Assembly (NCBI GenBank): GCA_021778575.1
Contig: JAJYCH010000004.1
Location: forward strand, 1-23,365
DNA length: 23,365 bases
DNA from: Planctomycetota bacterium
GTDB lineage: Bacteria; Planctomycetota; Planctomycetia; Isosphaerales; Isosphaeraceae
Direction of reading: 5' to 3'
The notes beneath the pieces were generated by a model, which was not told the origin of the DNA, searched no databases, and saw nothing but the letters and a program-made list of their open reading frames with translations. A program made the translations under genes and the position numbers. Of this stretch, positions 15,719 to 23,365 are shown piece after piece; positions within the stretch are counted from its first letter, which is position 1, and each line of letters opens with the position of its first letter.

Positions 15719-18700
15719 TCATTTCAGTCCGGCGAGGAATTCAACCAGGTCCCGCAGTTCAGCCCGGCTGAGCTTCTTGGGGAGATCTTCGGGCATCGCG
15801 GAATTACCTCGCTTGCGTTCCTCGATGTCTGCCTTGGCGACCTCGATCAGCTTGGCCTCGGCGGTCATCAGCTTCACGGTCTTGTCGTCTTCCGACTTCA
15901 AGACGCCCGTGACGACCGTCCCGTCGGTCTTCGCCAGGATCACCGACTCGAACCCCTGCGCGATCGCTTGATTCGGCGCGACGATCGATTCCAGGAGGTA
16001 AGTTCTCGGGTGCTTGGTGCCGATCCCGGTCAATTCGGGGCCGACCTCGCCCCCCTCCCCCTTCACCTTGTGACAGCGGACGCAATAGACGGCCGCGTTG
16101 TTGAGGAAGATCCGCTTGCCTCGCTCAGCGTTTCCCCCTTCAAGCTCGGCCAGGTGAGCGGCGAGCGGGCCATCCTTGGGCTTTTCACTCTCGAACTTCG
16201 CCAGCAAGCTGGTCACGCTCGAAGACTTCTTCTTCGACGCGGCTTCGACCAGCTCCAGCTCGATCGAGGCGGGAGTCTTCTTCTGGATAGCACGGTCGAG
16301 CCAGGTGGCGAGAATGGCGTCGGCCTCGGGCCGGTCGGAGTTCCCCAGGACTTCGAGGGCCTTCTGCTTCTCGGTGGTCGAGCCGGCATCGAGAACCTTC
16401 GCCAGGGCGGGGATCGCCCGCTCGGGGCTGAGTTTGACGAGGACCCGGAGCCCTTCGGACCGGACCGAACCCTCTTTCGAGCCGACGGCTGACTCGACCG
16501 CTTCGGCAAGTTTCGGGTCGTTCAGCCTCTCCAGTGCCTTCAAGGCATCGGCGCGAGCGGCTCCGCTTCCCTTGGCGTTGACGATCAGGGCGAGCAGATC
16601 GGGACCAGCTTCAACGATCTTCAACGACGCGATGGCGGCGATGGTCTCGCGACGGATCTCGTCGGGCGAGTCGTTCAGGAGTTCCTTGACGGCGGGCCGG
16701 AGCGAGTCGGCCGCGACCTTGGCGGGCCGGGCATCGATTGGTCGCCAGAGCCCATTGATCCGGTCGCGACCAGGAGGATTGGCCCACGCGGCGAGGATCG
16801 ACAGCGCCTCGATCCGGAGATTCTTCGAGGCCGCCGGACGCAGGGCCACGGTCGCCAGTGACTTCGCATCCGCCTCGCGCCCCACCCGATTCGCCGCGTT
16901 GATCGCCCGACGGATCAGAGCTTCGCTCAAACCGTCTTTTGGGGCCAGGTTGGCGAGTTCCGGCAACGCCTCCGGGATCGGAGCTTCGTAGATCGCCAGA
17001 CCTGCTTCGGTGGCAACCCTGGGGTCGGTGTCGCTCAGGAACTTCGCGGCTTCCGGCTTGCCGAGGCGACGGAGGGCCAGTAACGCACCGATCCGGACGG
17101 CGGGCGAAGGGTCGGCAGCGGCCTTGACCAGGGCCGAGATGTCAGCGATCCCGACCAGTCCCATGACTGCGGCGTGGCGGAGGTAGGGGTCCCGGTCGTT
17201 GTTGTCGCGGAGGAGTTCAAGGAGAGCAGGATTCGACCCAGGTTCGCGATGCTTGGCGAGTGCCATCGCCGCGAAGAACCGAACTCGTGGGCTCTTATCC
17301 CGCAGCAGCTTCTCTGCAAGTTTGAGTGGGAAAGCCGGACGGGTGAAGTCGGCGAGAATTCGGGCGGCCTCGGCGCGGATCTCGGGGGATCGATCCATCG
17401 CCAGGCCTTGCGCCAGAAAGATCATCATGAGGCCAGTGCGACGAGCGACCTGGCCAATGGCCCAGGTCGCATGAACTCTGGCCAAAATGGGTGCGTCGGC
17501 CGAGATCGCGAGTACCGTGAGTGCATCGCCTACCGGAGCTACCAGTCGGACCGGAGGAGCAGGAGGAGTAGGAGTGGCCAAGTTCTGAGCAGGTTTGGGG
17601 GCTCGTTCGTTCAGACTCTTGGTCTCGGCGAGAACCCGTTCCACTAACTCAAACTGAGCCTCCAGCCGGACCCGCTGGTCGGCATGCCCCAGCAATTTGC
17701 CCAACTCCTCCACTGACTTCTTCCCCACCCCCTCGTTCAGCAACGTCTTGACCTCAGCCACCAGCGGGTCGGTCTCCTGGCTCGTCACCTTCCAGATCCG
17801 CCCTTTGCCGGTCTTGTTCCAGCCGTTGACCCAGTCGGTGATGTACATGGCTCCGTCAGGGCCAAAATCGACATCAGTCGCGAGGACCGACCAGATTGGT
17901 TGCTCGGCGTCGACCAGCTCGAATGAGGCCCCTTTGGGCTTGTTCATGAACGATCGGATGCCGCTGTTGCCGGCTCCGCCCCGGAAGTCGGCGAGGAAGA
18001 AGTGGTCGCGGTACTTGGCGGGGAAGCCGGTGCCAGGGTCGTGGACAAGGCCCGAGGGTCCGTCGGAGATGTTGATGATCGGCGGGACAATGTAGGCCGC
18101 CTGTCCTTCCCACCGGGGATACCAGAGCTTCTCGGCGTTCCAGGGACCGCGCGAGGTCGGGAAGTCGAGGTACTGATATCCCATCCGCCAGCCGCTATCG
18201 CCCCCTTCAACCACATGAACCCAGCGGGCCTTGTCGCCACCGTCGGAGTTGTTGTCGCAGGTGAACAGGTTGCCAAAATTGTCGAAGGCGAGTTCCTGCG
18301 GGTTCCGGAGGCCGGTGGCGAAGATTTCCAGGTTCGACCCGTCAGGCTCGCAGCGTAGGACCGAGCCGCAGTCGGGCGCGAACAGGTGCTTACCTTCCTT
18401 GGTGGTGACGTTCAGACCTCGATCACCGACCGAGAAGTAGATCCGTCCGTCAGGCCCCATCTTCAGACCATGAAGGTCGTGACCGAGGAACGCGACGTGG
18501 ACACCGTAACCGGTGCTTAGCGACTCCTTGAGTTCGGCTTTACCGTCATTGTCCTTGTCCTGAAGCTTCCAGAGGTCGGGAATGCAGGTGTAAAAAACCG
18601 TGCCTTTGTGGGCCAGAAGCCCCGCGCCAATCCCGTCGGCGGCGTCCTTGAAACCGTCGGCGAAGACCGTTGCGTGGTCGGCCTTGCCGTCGCCATCGGT

Positions 18701-19126
18701 GTCGACGACCATCTTGACCCGTTCGTGCTCGACCTGATAGCCGCGGAACTCATCGGGGCTGAGGAACTTGCGATACATCTCGACGCGGTCGGCCACGGTC
18801 CGGAGTGCCATGTCGGCGTCAAGCCAGTTCATGTGGCTCCGGTTATCGGTCACGCCGGCATGAAGCCGGAAGGTCTCGGCAACGAAGAATTTCCCCTTCG
18901 GATCGATGCAAAACGCGACCGGGTTCGCCAGGAGGGGCTCGGCGGCGAACAGTTCCAGCTTCAAGCCCGGTGCCAGGCGGATCGATCTGGCCACCTGCGA
19001 CGCTTCGGGCGAAGGGCCGGCCACCTGGGGTTTATAAAGTTCATCCTCACTCCGGGCGGATGCGAGGAAGAAATTCAAGAAAAGAGTCGCGGCCAGTGCC
19101 GCCCGGAGGGTCAGCGATCGTTGCAT
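15719..19126 (-). CDS. PVC-type heme-binding CxxCH protein (propeller, HEAT repeats, cytochrome c)
   Basis: A 1135-residue secreted or periplasmic protein of the family almost confined to Planctomycetes-Verrucomicrobia-Chlamydiae. A signal peptide (about 1-26, hydrophobic core ALAATLFLNFFLASA) is followed by a glucose-dehydrogenase-like beta-propeller (about 48-447). HEAT-type helical repeats (about 460-990) come next, then a C-terminal cytochrome c domain with CVRCH (1015-1019) and a likely axial Met1111 in NSAMPEDL. Two Asp-rich loops (DTDGDGKAD near 142-150, DNDGKAEL near 192-199) may bind calcium inside the propeller. It probably oxidises a sugar-type substrate and passes electrons to the heme; the substrate is unknown. 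The ORF opens at a TTG 117 bases upstream, but the ATG at 19126 has GGGAAG five bases before it and begins the signal peptide. Confidence 0.92.
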   Translation of the reverse strand: MQRSLTLRAALAATLFLNFFLASARSEDELYKPQVAGPSPEASQVARSIRLAPGLKLELFAAEPLLANPVAFCIDPKGKFFVAETFRLHAGVTDNRSHMNWLDADMALRTVADRVEMYRKFLSPDEFRGYQVEHERVKMVVDTDGDGKADHATVFADGFKDAADGIGAGLLAHKGTVFYTCIPDLWKLQDKDNDGKAELKESLSTGYGVHVAFLGHDLHGLKMGPDGRIYFSVGDRGLNVTTKEGKHLFAPDCGSVLRCEPDGSNLEIFATGLRNPQELAFDNFGNLFTCDNNSDGGDKARWVHVVEGGDSGWRMGYQYLDFPTSRGPWNAEKLWYPRWEGQAAYIVPPIINISDGPSGLVHDPGTGFPAKYRDHFFLADFRGGAGNSGIRSFMNKPKGASFELVDAEQPIWSVLATDVDFGPDGAMYITDWVNGWNKTGKGRIWKVTSQETDPLVAEVKTLLNEGVGKKSVEELGKLLGHADQRVRLEAQFELVERVLAETKSLNERAPKPAQNLATPTPPAPPVRLVAPVGDALTVLAISADAPILARVHATWAIGQVARRTGLMMIFLAQGLAMDRSPEIRAEAARILADFTRPAFPLKLAEKLLRDKSPRVRFFAAMALAKHREPGSNPALLELLRDNNDRDPYLRHAAVMGLVGIADISALVKAAADPSPAVRIGALLALRRLGKPEAAKFLSDTDPRVATEAGLAIYEAPIPEALPELANLAPKDGLSEALIRRAINAANRVGREADAKSLATVALRPAASKNLRIEALSILAAWANPPGRDRINGLWRPIDARPAKVAADSLRPAVKELLNDSPDEIRRETIAAIASLKIVEAGPDLLALIVNAKGSGAARADALKALERLNDPKLAEAVESAVGSKEGSVRSEGLRVLVKLSPERAIPALAKVLDAGSTTEKQKALEVLGNSDRPEADAILATWLDRAIQKKTPASIELELVEAASKKKSSSVTSLLAKFESEKPKDGPLAAHLAELEGGNAERGKRIFLNNAAVYCVRCHKVKGEGGEVGPELTGIGTKHPRTYLLESIVAPNQAIAQGFESVILAKTDGTVVTGVLKSEDDKTVKLMTAEAKLIEVAKADIEERKRGNSAMPEDLPKKLSRAELRDLVEFLAGLK

Positions 19127-19355
19127 CGGTTCTTCCCGGATCAGCGCGACGGAAGCAGGTACTGCCCCTTCGCGCATTTTTTCCACGGTGGGCGGCTGAG
19201 AGGAATCTATTTTAGGGTAACGAACGAACAGCGTCGAGACCAACGATCCCCAGAAACACTGGACAAATCTTGTACGTTTTTACCTCCTGTCGCTGCTCGA
19301 ATCATTCGGATAAAATTGATCACGAGTCCCAATGCCGGCTTGATCCAGTGGAATC
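19127..19355. promoter_or_regulatory. Divergent intergenic region
   Basis: The 229 bases between the cytochrome gene (minus) and the 95-residue gene (plus) should hold two outward promoters. TAAAAT boxes occur in both orientations: 19209-19214 on the minus strand, 83 bases from the cytochrome ATG, and 19311-19316 on the plus strand, 40 bases from the small gene's ATG. Neither has a convincing -35 box at normal spacing. A strong SD-like AGGAGG on the minus strand (about 19282-19288) has no start codon at usable distance. Confidence 0.3.
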
Positions 19356-19643
19356 ATGACATACAGAAAAATGGATTTGATTCCGAGCGACCTGACCAAA
19401 GCGCTGGAGCTGCGCCGCAACGGTCATTGGGTTACCCGCTTCGGTTCGCTTTCGTGGTCAGTTGATGCTCGGCTGATCGCCGCGAAGATCCGCGAGATCG
19501 ACCCGGTCATGCACCACTGGCAATCGGTCCCGTCGGATTCGATCCATGAAGTTGTCTCTAAACAACTTGTCGAAGATCTCGAAGTCAAGACACGCGAGTT
19601 GATCCGGCTGGATCGGTCTCGACTGGGAACCCGCTTGACATGA
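19356..19643 (+). CDS. Hypothetical 95-residue protein
   Basis: A small, charged, probably helical cytoplasmic protein without signal peptide, membrane segment or motif that I can name. It has a WVTRFGSLSWSVDARLIAAKIREIDPVMHHW centre and an E/K/R-rich C-terminal helix (VSKQLVEDLEVKTRELIRLDRSR, about 67-89). GGA lies close to the ATG, a weak ribosome binding site. It is the first plus-strand gene after a divergent region, and a terminator-like hairpin lies about 90 bases after its stop, which fits a real single-gene transcript. Codon third positions are moderately GC-rich, in keeping with coding. No function can be assigned. Confidence 0.5.
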   Translation: MTYRKMDLIPSDLTKALELRRNGHWVTRFGSLSWSVDARLIAAKIREIDPVMHHWQSVPSDSIHEVVSKQLVEDLEVKTRELIRLDRSRLGTRLT

Positions 19644-19735
19644 CTTCCACGCCAACAGCCGGCCCGGCCCGACAGCCAGCGCCAGCCAGGTCCGCCAGCC
19701 GGTTTATCGTGGGTCGGTCGATCGCTGGAAATATT

Positions 19736-19757
19736 GCTAGCACTCGCTGGCTTTTTT
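19736..19757 (+). terminator. Intrinsic terminator or leader attenuator before the hydrolase gene
   Basis: GCTAGC-ACTC-GCTGGC forms a 6-bp stem with one G-U pair and a 4-base loop, directly followed by six T residues (19752-19757). It fits a rho-independent terminator for the 95-residue gene. It ends only 33 bases before the hydrolase ATG, leaving little room for a separate promoter, so read-through or attenuation control of the hydrolase is possible. Confidence 0.55.
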
Positions 19758-19790
19758 GTTTGATCACATTACTCTTTGAGGAGACTGAGC

Positions 19791-20915
19791 ATGTTTCTCC
19801 GATTCTCGCTAATATCGTCCGCTCTGGTTCTGTTCGGAACGACTTCGGCGACAGCCTGGCAACAGGGTGGTAATCCGTTCGATCGTTTCGACGCCAACAA
19901 GGATGGCAAAGTGACCCGGGATGAGGTTCCCGAGCGGCTTCGTGAGCGGTTTGACCTGATCGACGCCAATAAGGACGGCCTGATCACGCCCGAAGAACAG
20001 CGAACATATCTCCGGCCACCAGGCTCGCCTGGAACGACCGATGTGAAGGTCGAGAAGGACCTGCCATACGCCGGGACCAAGAATCCGCGCCAGACTCTCG
20101 ACCTGCTCGTGCCGGTCATCGCGAAGGGGTCGAAACCGTTACCGGTCGTCGTCAATATTCACGGCGGAGCCTGGCAGTCGGGAGACAAGTCGCAAGGCAT
20201 CGGCGCCATCATGAGCCTGGTCGCCAGCGGCGAATACGCGGGTGCCACGATCGGCTATCGATTGACCGACGAGGCGGTCTGGCCCGCTCAGATTCATGAC
20301 GTCAAGGCCGCGATCCGCTGGATTCGAGCCAATGCCGAAAAATATCATATCGACCCCGACCGGATCGGCGTCATCGGAGCCTCTGCGGGCGGGCATCTGG
20401 TCGCCATGCTCGGAACGAGCGGGAACCTCGCCGAGTTGGAGGGAAAACTCGGAGTTTACCCGGACGTCAGCAGTCGAGTGAAGTGCGTCGTGGACGAATT
20501 CGGCCCGAGCGAACTTGCCGTGATGATGGACTATCCCAGTAGCGTCGACCACAGGTCGGCTCAGGCTCCCGAGTCGAAACTCGTCGGAGGCGCAATCCTG
20601 GACAAACTCGACGTCGCGAAATCGGCCTCACCCATCACGCACGTCAGCTCCGACGACCCGCCCTTCTTGATCATTCACGGCGACAAGGACCCGGTCGTCC
20701 CGTTCAACCAGTCCGAGCGGTTGACCAAGGCCTTGAAAAAAGCCGGCGTCGACGTCCACTTCATCCGCGTCGAAGGGGGCGGCCACGGCGGCTTCCAGAA
20801 TCCTGAACTTACTCGACGAACTCGCCAGTTTCTCGACCACTATCTCCGCGATCAAACCGTCGGGTCGATCTCCGAAGCACCGGTTCCGAACAAGGCGATT
20901 GCGCCCAAAAAATGA
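19791..20915 (+). CDS. Exported alpha/beta-hydrolase (esterase/lipase-like) with paired EF-hands
   Basis: A 374-residue secreted hydrolase. A signal peptide (1-23, core LISSALVLFGTTSA) is followed by two EF-hand loops, DANKDGKVTRDE (34-45) and DANKDGLITPEE (58-69), with ideal calcium ligands. An alpha/beta-hydrolase domain (about 88-352) then shows the oxyanion motif HGGAW (124-128), nucleophile GASAG with Ser198, Asp300 in HGDKDPVVP and His332 in GGGHGGF. It resembles the BD-FAE/acetyl-esterase group that acts on ester-linked polysaccharides or small acyl esters. The frame opens at a TTG (19776), but the ATG at 19791 has GAGGAGA seven bases upstream. It converges on the thioredoxin gene with no intergenic base. 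The substrate is not readable from sequence. Confidence 0.92.
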   Translation: MFLRFSLISSALVLFGTTSATAWQQGGNPFDRFDANKDGKVTRDEVPERLRERFDLIDANKDGLITPEEQRTYLRPPGSPGTTDVKVEKDLPYAGTKNPRQTLDLLVPVIAKGSKPLPVVVNIHGGAWQSGDKSQGIGAIMSLVASGEYAGATIGYRLTDEAVWPAQIHDVKAAIRWIRANAEKYHIDPDRIGVIGASAGGHLVAMLGTSGNLAELEGKLGVYPDVSSRVKCVVDEFGPSELAVMMDYPSSVDHRSAQAPESKLVGGAILDKLDVAKSASPITHVSSDDPPFLIIHGDKDPVVPFNQSERLTKALKKAGVDVHFIRVEGGGHGGFQNPELTRRTRQFLDHYLRDQTVGSISEAPVPNKAIAPKK

Positions 20916-21935
20916 TCACTTGATCAATGACTCTAGAGCCTTGTCGAGCGCAGGCCCACGCACGTCCAGGCGGATGATCGCGCCGTCGGGTCCGATCAGA
21001 AACATGGCCGGGATCGATCGCACGCCAAAGGCTTCGACGAGGTCGCCCCCCGACGTGGCGTTATGGACGACTTTCCAGGGAAGCTTGCGGGTCTTGGCGA
21101 AATCCACCACGGTCGCTTTCGACTCGTCGAGGCTCACGGCGACGATTTCGAGCCCCCTGGCATGGTAGCGGGCGTAGTTTGCCTGGAGTCTCGGTAGCTC
21201 GACGATGCACGGGGCACACCAGGTCGCCCAGAAGTCGACGATGACGTATTTCCCCCGATATCCGTCAACCCGAACGGGTGCTCCATCAAGGTCGTTGACC
21301 GCGATGGCTGGGGCCTTGGTACCGATCCGGTCGAGCCGAGCGAACTCGTCCTTCACCTTCTGGAGCAGGTTGGGACTCTCGGCTCCGAATTTCTTGACGA
21401 GCGCCGAATAGACCTTGCGGGCGACTTCATGCTCGCCTGACGCCGTCGCGGCAAGGGCGAGAGTATCGGCGAAGTCCGACGCGAATTCTTCTTGATCCGA
21501 TCCGGTCAGGCCAGCCATCAGGGCGTTGAACGAGGTCAGCGCCTCGGCGAACTGACCCGCCTGCGCACGGCCCATCGTGACCACGATCTGCGCGAGTGAG
21601 CGAACTGGTCCTTCGGGATGCTCCGCCAGATATTTTCGTGCGACGCCTTCGTTTTCGGCGAACCAGTCATGCTCGATCACTTTATCGAACAACTTCATGT
21701 AAGCCTGTTCGACATCATCGGCCTTCGGGCTTCGGACCAGATAAGCCTGGAGATCGCGGATCAGTGTCCGGTCATGGCTCGACAGGATCTCACTCACGGA
21801 CTTCGGTTCGTCGCCGCTCGCCAGGCCAGATCCTAACACCAGAGCAACAACGATCCGACAACCCCAGGCCAGAAACGAGGAGCGAACCATAAGCGACGAA
21901 TCGCGCGGAACCGAACTCGAAGGCAACTTGAGCAT
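20916..21935 (-). CDS. TlpA-like thioredoxin-fold protein with N-terminal helical domain, exported
   Basis: A 339-residue envelope thiol-disulfide protein. A signal or anchor segment lies at about 22-40 (AWGCRIVVALVLGSGLA). An all-helical region of about 160 residues (45-205), rich in short Ala/Glu/Leu helices like a TPR-type array, precedes the redoxin domain (about 206-339). That domain has the TlpA active site WATWCAPC (Cys240, Cys243) and cis-Pro309 in SIPAMF. It probably reduces or isomerises exported proteins such as cytochromes, and a c-type cytochrome is encoded nearby, though not in the same operon. AGGAGAA lies seven bases before the ATG at 21935, which excludes a longer TTG start that would run into the glycosyltransferase gene. 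The gap to that upstream gene is 26 bases, so co-transcription is likely. Confidence 0.92.
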   Translation of the reverse strand: MLKLPSSSVPRDSSLMVRSSFLAWGCRIVVALVLGSGLASGDEPKSVSEILSSHDRTLIRDLQAYLVRSPKADDVEQAYMKLFDKVIEHDWFAENEGVARKYLAEHPEGPVRSLAQIVVTMGRAQAGQFAEALTSFNALMAGLTGSDQEEFASDFADTLALAATASGEHEVARKVYSALVKKFGAESPNLLQKVKDEFARLDRIGTKAPAIAVNDLDGAPVRVDGYRGKYVIVDFWATWCAPCIVELPRLQANYARYHARGLEIVAVSLDESKATVVDFAKTRKLPWKVVHNATSGGDLVEAFGVRSIPAMFLIGPDGAIIRLDVRGPALDKALESLIK

Positions 21936-21961
21936 GAATCGATTCTCCTGCGTCCGGGGGC

Positions 21962-23350
21962 TCAGTTCGTGACGGTCGCCACGGTCTTCCGGACGACCTT
22001 GCCGGGAATCGTCTTGACCGGTTCGGCGAGCAGGTCGTTGATCATGGTCGCCCAGGACGCGCAACAGTGTGATTCTTCGTGTCGGGCGAGAAATTCGGCA
22101 CGGGCTCGACGTCCCAGCTCGGCGGCTTCGTCAGGGTTGGCCGAGAGGCGTGTCAGCGCTTCGACCAGCGCTTCGGCGTCGCCCAAATTGACCGTCAGTC
22201 CACAATCCGCATCGCGAATCGTGTCGGCGGATTCACAATGGTTCGGACCGACGAAGAGAGTCGGCCGACCGGACGCCATGGCCCCGTAAAGCTTGCCAGG
22301 CACGACGATCCCGGTCATCTCAGAGCGCATCGTGATCAGGTGAACATCGGCCACCGACAATGACGCGTGTAATTGTTCGCGCGGAAAATAGTCCATCATC
22401 CGGATATTTTCGAGCCCTTCGGACTCCTTCGCCGCCTTCACTTCGATCAGTCGGGGACCGCCGCCCACAAAGAGAAAGACGATGTCCGGGCGATCGCGCA
22501 ACCGACGCGCCGCCTCGATCACCTCGGTAAAGCTGTGAGCCAGACCGAGATTACCCGAGTACATCAGCACGAACCGATCGGCCAATCCCAGCGCGGCCCG
22601 GAGTTCGTGTCCTTCGCGAGGTAGCGGATAAATCTCGTCGCGACGGCTCCAGACCGGGATGATCGCGAGCCGGTCGCGCCGGACCCGTTTCGACGCGATC
22701 CGGTCGGCCATGTAGGCCCCCAGGACAACGACCTTATCCGCCTGGCGATAGACGGCATCACTGATCCAGGACAGCCACTGGACGACCGAATTTGCCGGTG
22801 ACATCCGCCCCAGCGCCATGCTGGCGTCGGGATGAAGATCCATGCTCCAGTAAACGTGTCGCGAACCTTTCAAACGTCGAAGGATCGTTCCGACCAGCCC
22901 GATGATCGGCGGCGTGGTGAGCGTCGTCACCACGTCGAACCGAGGCAAGAAGATCGCGAGCAAGAACGCGCGAGCGTAAAAGCTCAAATAGTCGATCATC
23001 CGATGCAGTGTGCTTTTCCGGCCGAGCGAGGTCGCGGGAACCCGGTGAATCTGGACACCGTTGTGTTCTTCTCGCTTCGGTGGTCGAGGCGTTCCCGGCT
23101 TGTAGGCCCCTTGCGAACAGACGACGTGGACCTCGTGGCCTCGGGCGGCGAGATGCTCGGCAAGGTCGGTCAAATGCTGCGCGGTCGAGGCGTGGTCGGG
23201 CCAGTAATACTGGTTCACGAACAGCAGCCGTTTCGGCGGAGTGGTGACGACGGAGTCGACCCGGAGGTTCGGTCGATTCCGGGTCGATTCCGCGGACTGA
23301 TCTGCTTTCCTTTTCCTGGCGGGCCAGACCCGCCGTCCGGAGATCACCAT
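21962..23350 (-). CDS. Group 4 glycosyltransferase (WbuB-like), start near the window edge
   Basis: A GT-B-fold glycosyltransferase that moves a sugar from a nucleotide-sugar donor in surface-polysaccharide or glycan synthesis. The Rossmann N-domain begins at RLLFVNQYYWPD (41-52) and contains SMDLHPD (169-175). The C-domain has VLMYSGNLGLAHSF (261-274), GGGPRL (296-301) and the donor-binding segment MTGIVVPGKLYGAMASGRP (345-363), typical of WbuB/GT4 enzymes. The ATG at 23350 leaves a 40-residue basic N-terminal extension not usual for the family. The frame stays open to the window edge (23365), so the true start may lie beyond it, and the CDS should be treated as possibly 5'-incomplete. No other polysaccharide gene is visible. 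Confidence 0.9.
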   Translation of the reverse strand: MVISGRRVWPARKRKADQSAESTRNRPNLRVDSVVTTPPKRLLFVNQYYWPDHASTAQHLTDLAEHLAARGHEVHVVCSQGAYKPGTPRPPKREEHNGVQIHRVPATSLGRKSTLHRMIDYLSFYARAFLLAIFLPRFDVVTTLTTPPIIGLVGTILRRLKGSRHVYWSMDLHPDASMALGRMSPANSVVQWLSWISDAVYRQADKVVVLGAYMADRIASKRVRRDRLAIIPVWSRRDEIYPLPREGHELRAALGLADRFVLMYSGNLGLAHSFTEVIEAARRLRDRPDIVFLFVGGGPRLIEVKAAKESEGLENIRMMDYFPREQLHASLSVADVHLITMRSEMTGIVVPGKLYGAMASGRPTLFVGPNHCESADTIRDADCGLTVNLGDAEALVEALTRLSANPDEAAELGRRARAEFLARHEESHCCASWATMINDLLAEPVKTIPGKVVRKTVATVTN

Positions 23351-23365
23351 TTGGCGTCCGCCTTG

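Noticed and set aside
19664..19702. Repeated CCAGC/GCCAGC units
   Set aside because: Short, irregular and GC-biased; no regular period, so treated as compositional.
21936..22064. N-terminal extension of the thioredoxin protein to a TTG at 22064
   Set aside because: It would overlap the glycosyltransferase gene by about 100 bases, whereas the ATG at 21935 has a perfect SD and starts the signal segment.

Overview
This is a GC-rich chromosomal window that reads like a planctomycete, probably from the Isosphaeraceae side of the phylum. That placement is inference. It rests on a PVC-type heme-binding CxxCH protein (propeller, HEAT repeats, cytochrome c), a Ser/Thr kinase fused to a sulfatase-modifying-factor domain, a very large caspase/WD40 protein, and weak, patchy Shine-Dalgarno use. 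No tRNA, rRNA, CRISPR array, transposase or phage gene was found. Thirteen of the fifteen coding regions lie on the minus strand; the two plus-strand genes sit at about 19.4-20.9 kb.

Layout, left to right. At 1-2.9 kb an Lhr-type DNA helicase overlaps by ATGA with a partial ligase-associated-type metallophosphoesterase, a DNA-repair pair. At 3.1-5.2 kb an unassigned 625-residue protein, possibly of TraB/ChaN-like fold, follows a 61-residue two-helix membrane protein. At 5.4-6.9 kb three different small heat-shock proteins lie in tandem. The leader of the first carries an 11-bp perfect inverted repeat ending four bases from the ribosome binding site, and further palindromes lie upstream, so heat or stress control of the cluster is plausible.

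The centre (7.3-14.3 kb) is the most unusual part. It holds a 1473-residue exported protein with an inactive caspase-like domain at the N-terminus, a long WD40 array, and an apparently active caspase domain plus an EF-hand at the C-terminus. Directly upstream on the same strand is a membrane Ser/Thr kinase whose C-terminal FGE-like domain has lost one of the two copper-binding cysteines. Together they could form a sensor-kinase and caspase-effector module, but this is a hypothesis from adjacency and domain content.

The right part (14.5-23.4 kb) carries a BioF-like PLP enzyme, a strong 53-nt hairpin, the PVC cytochrome, and then on the plus strand a small unknown gene and an exported EF-hand/alpha-beta-hydrolase. 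A TlpA-like thioredoxin converges on the hydrolase with no intergenic base, and a GT4 glycosyltransferase runs up to the window edge. Several longest-ORF starts are TTG codons with no ribosome binding site; I moved these to internal ATGs where an SD sequence, signal peptide or family alignment favoured them.
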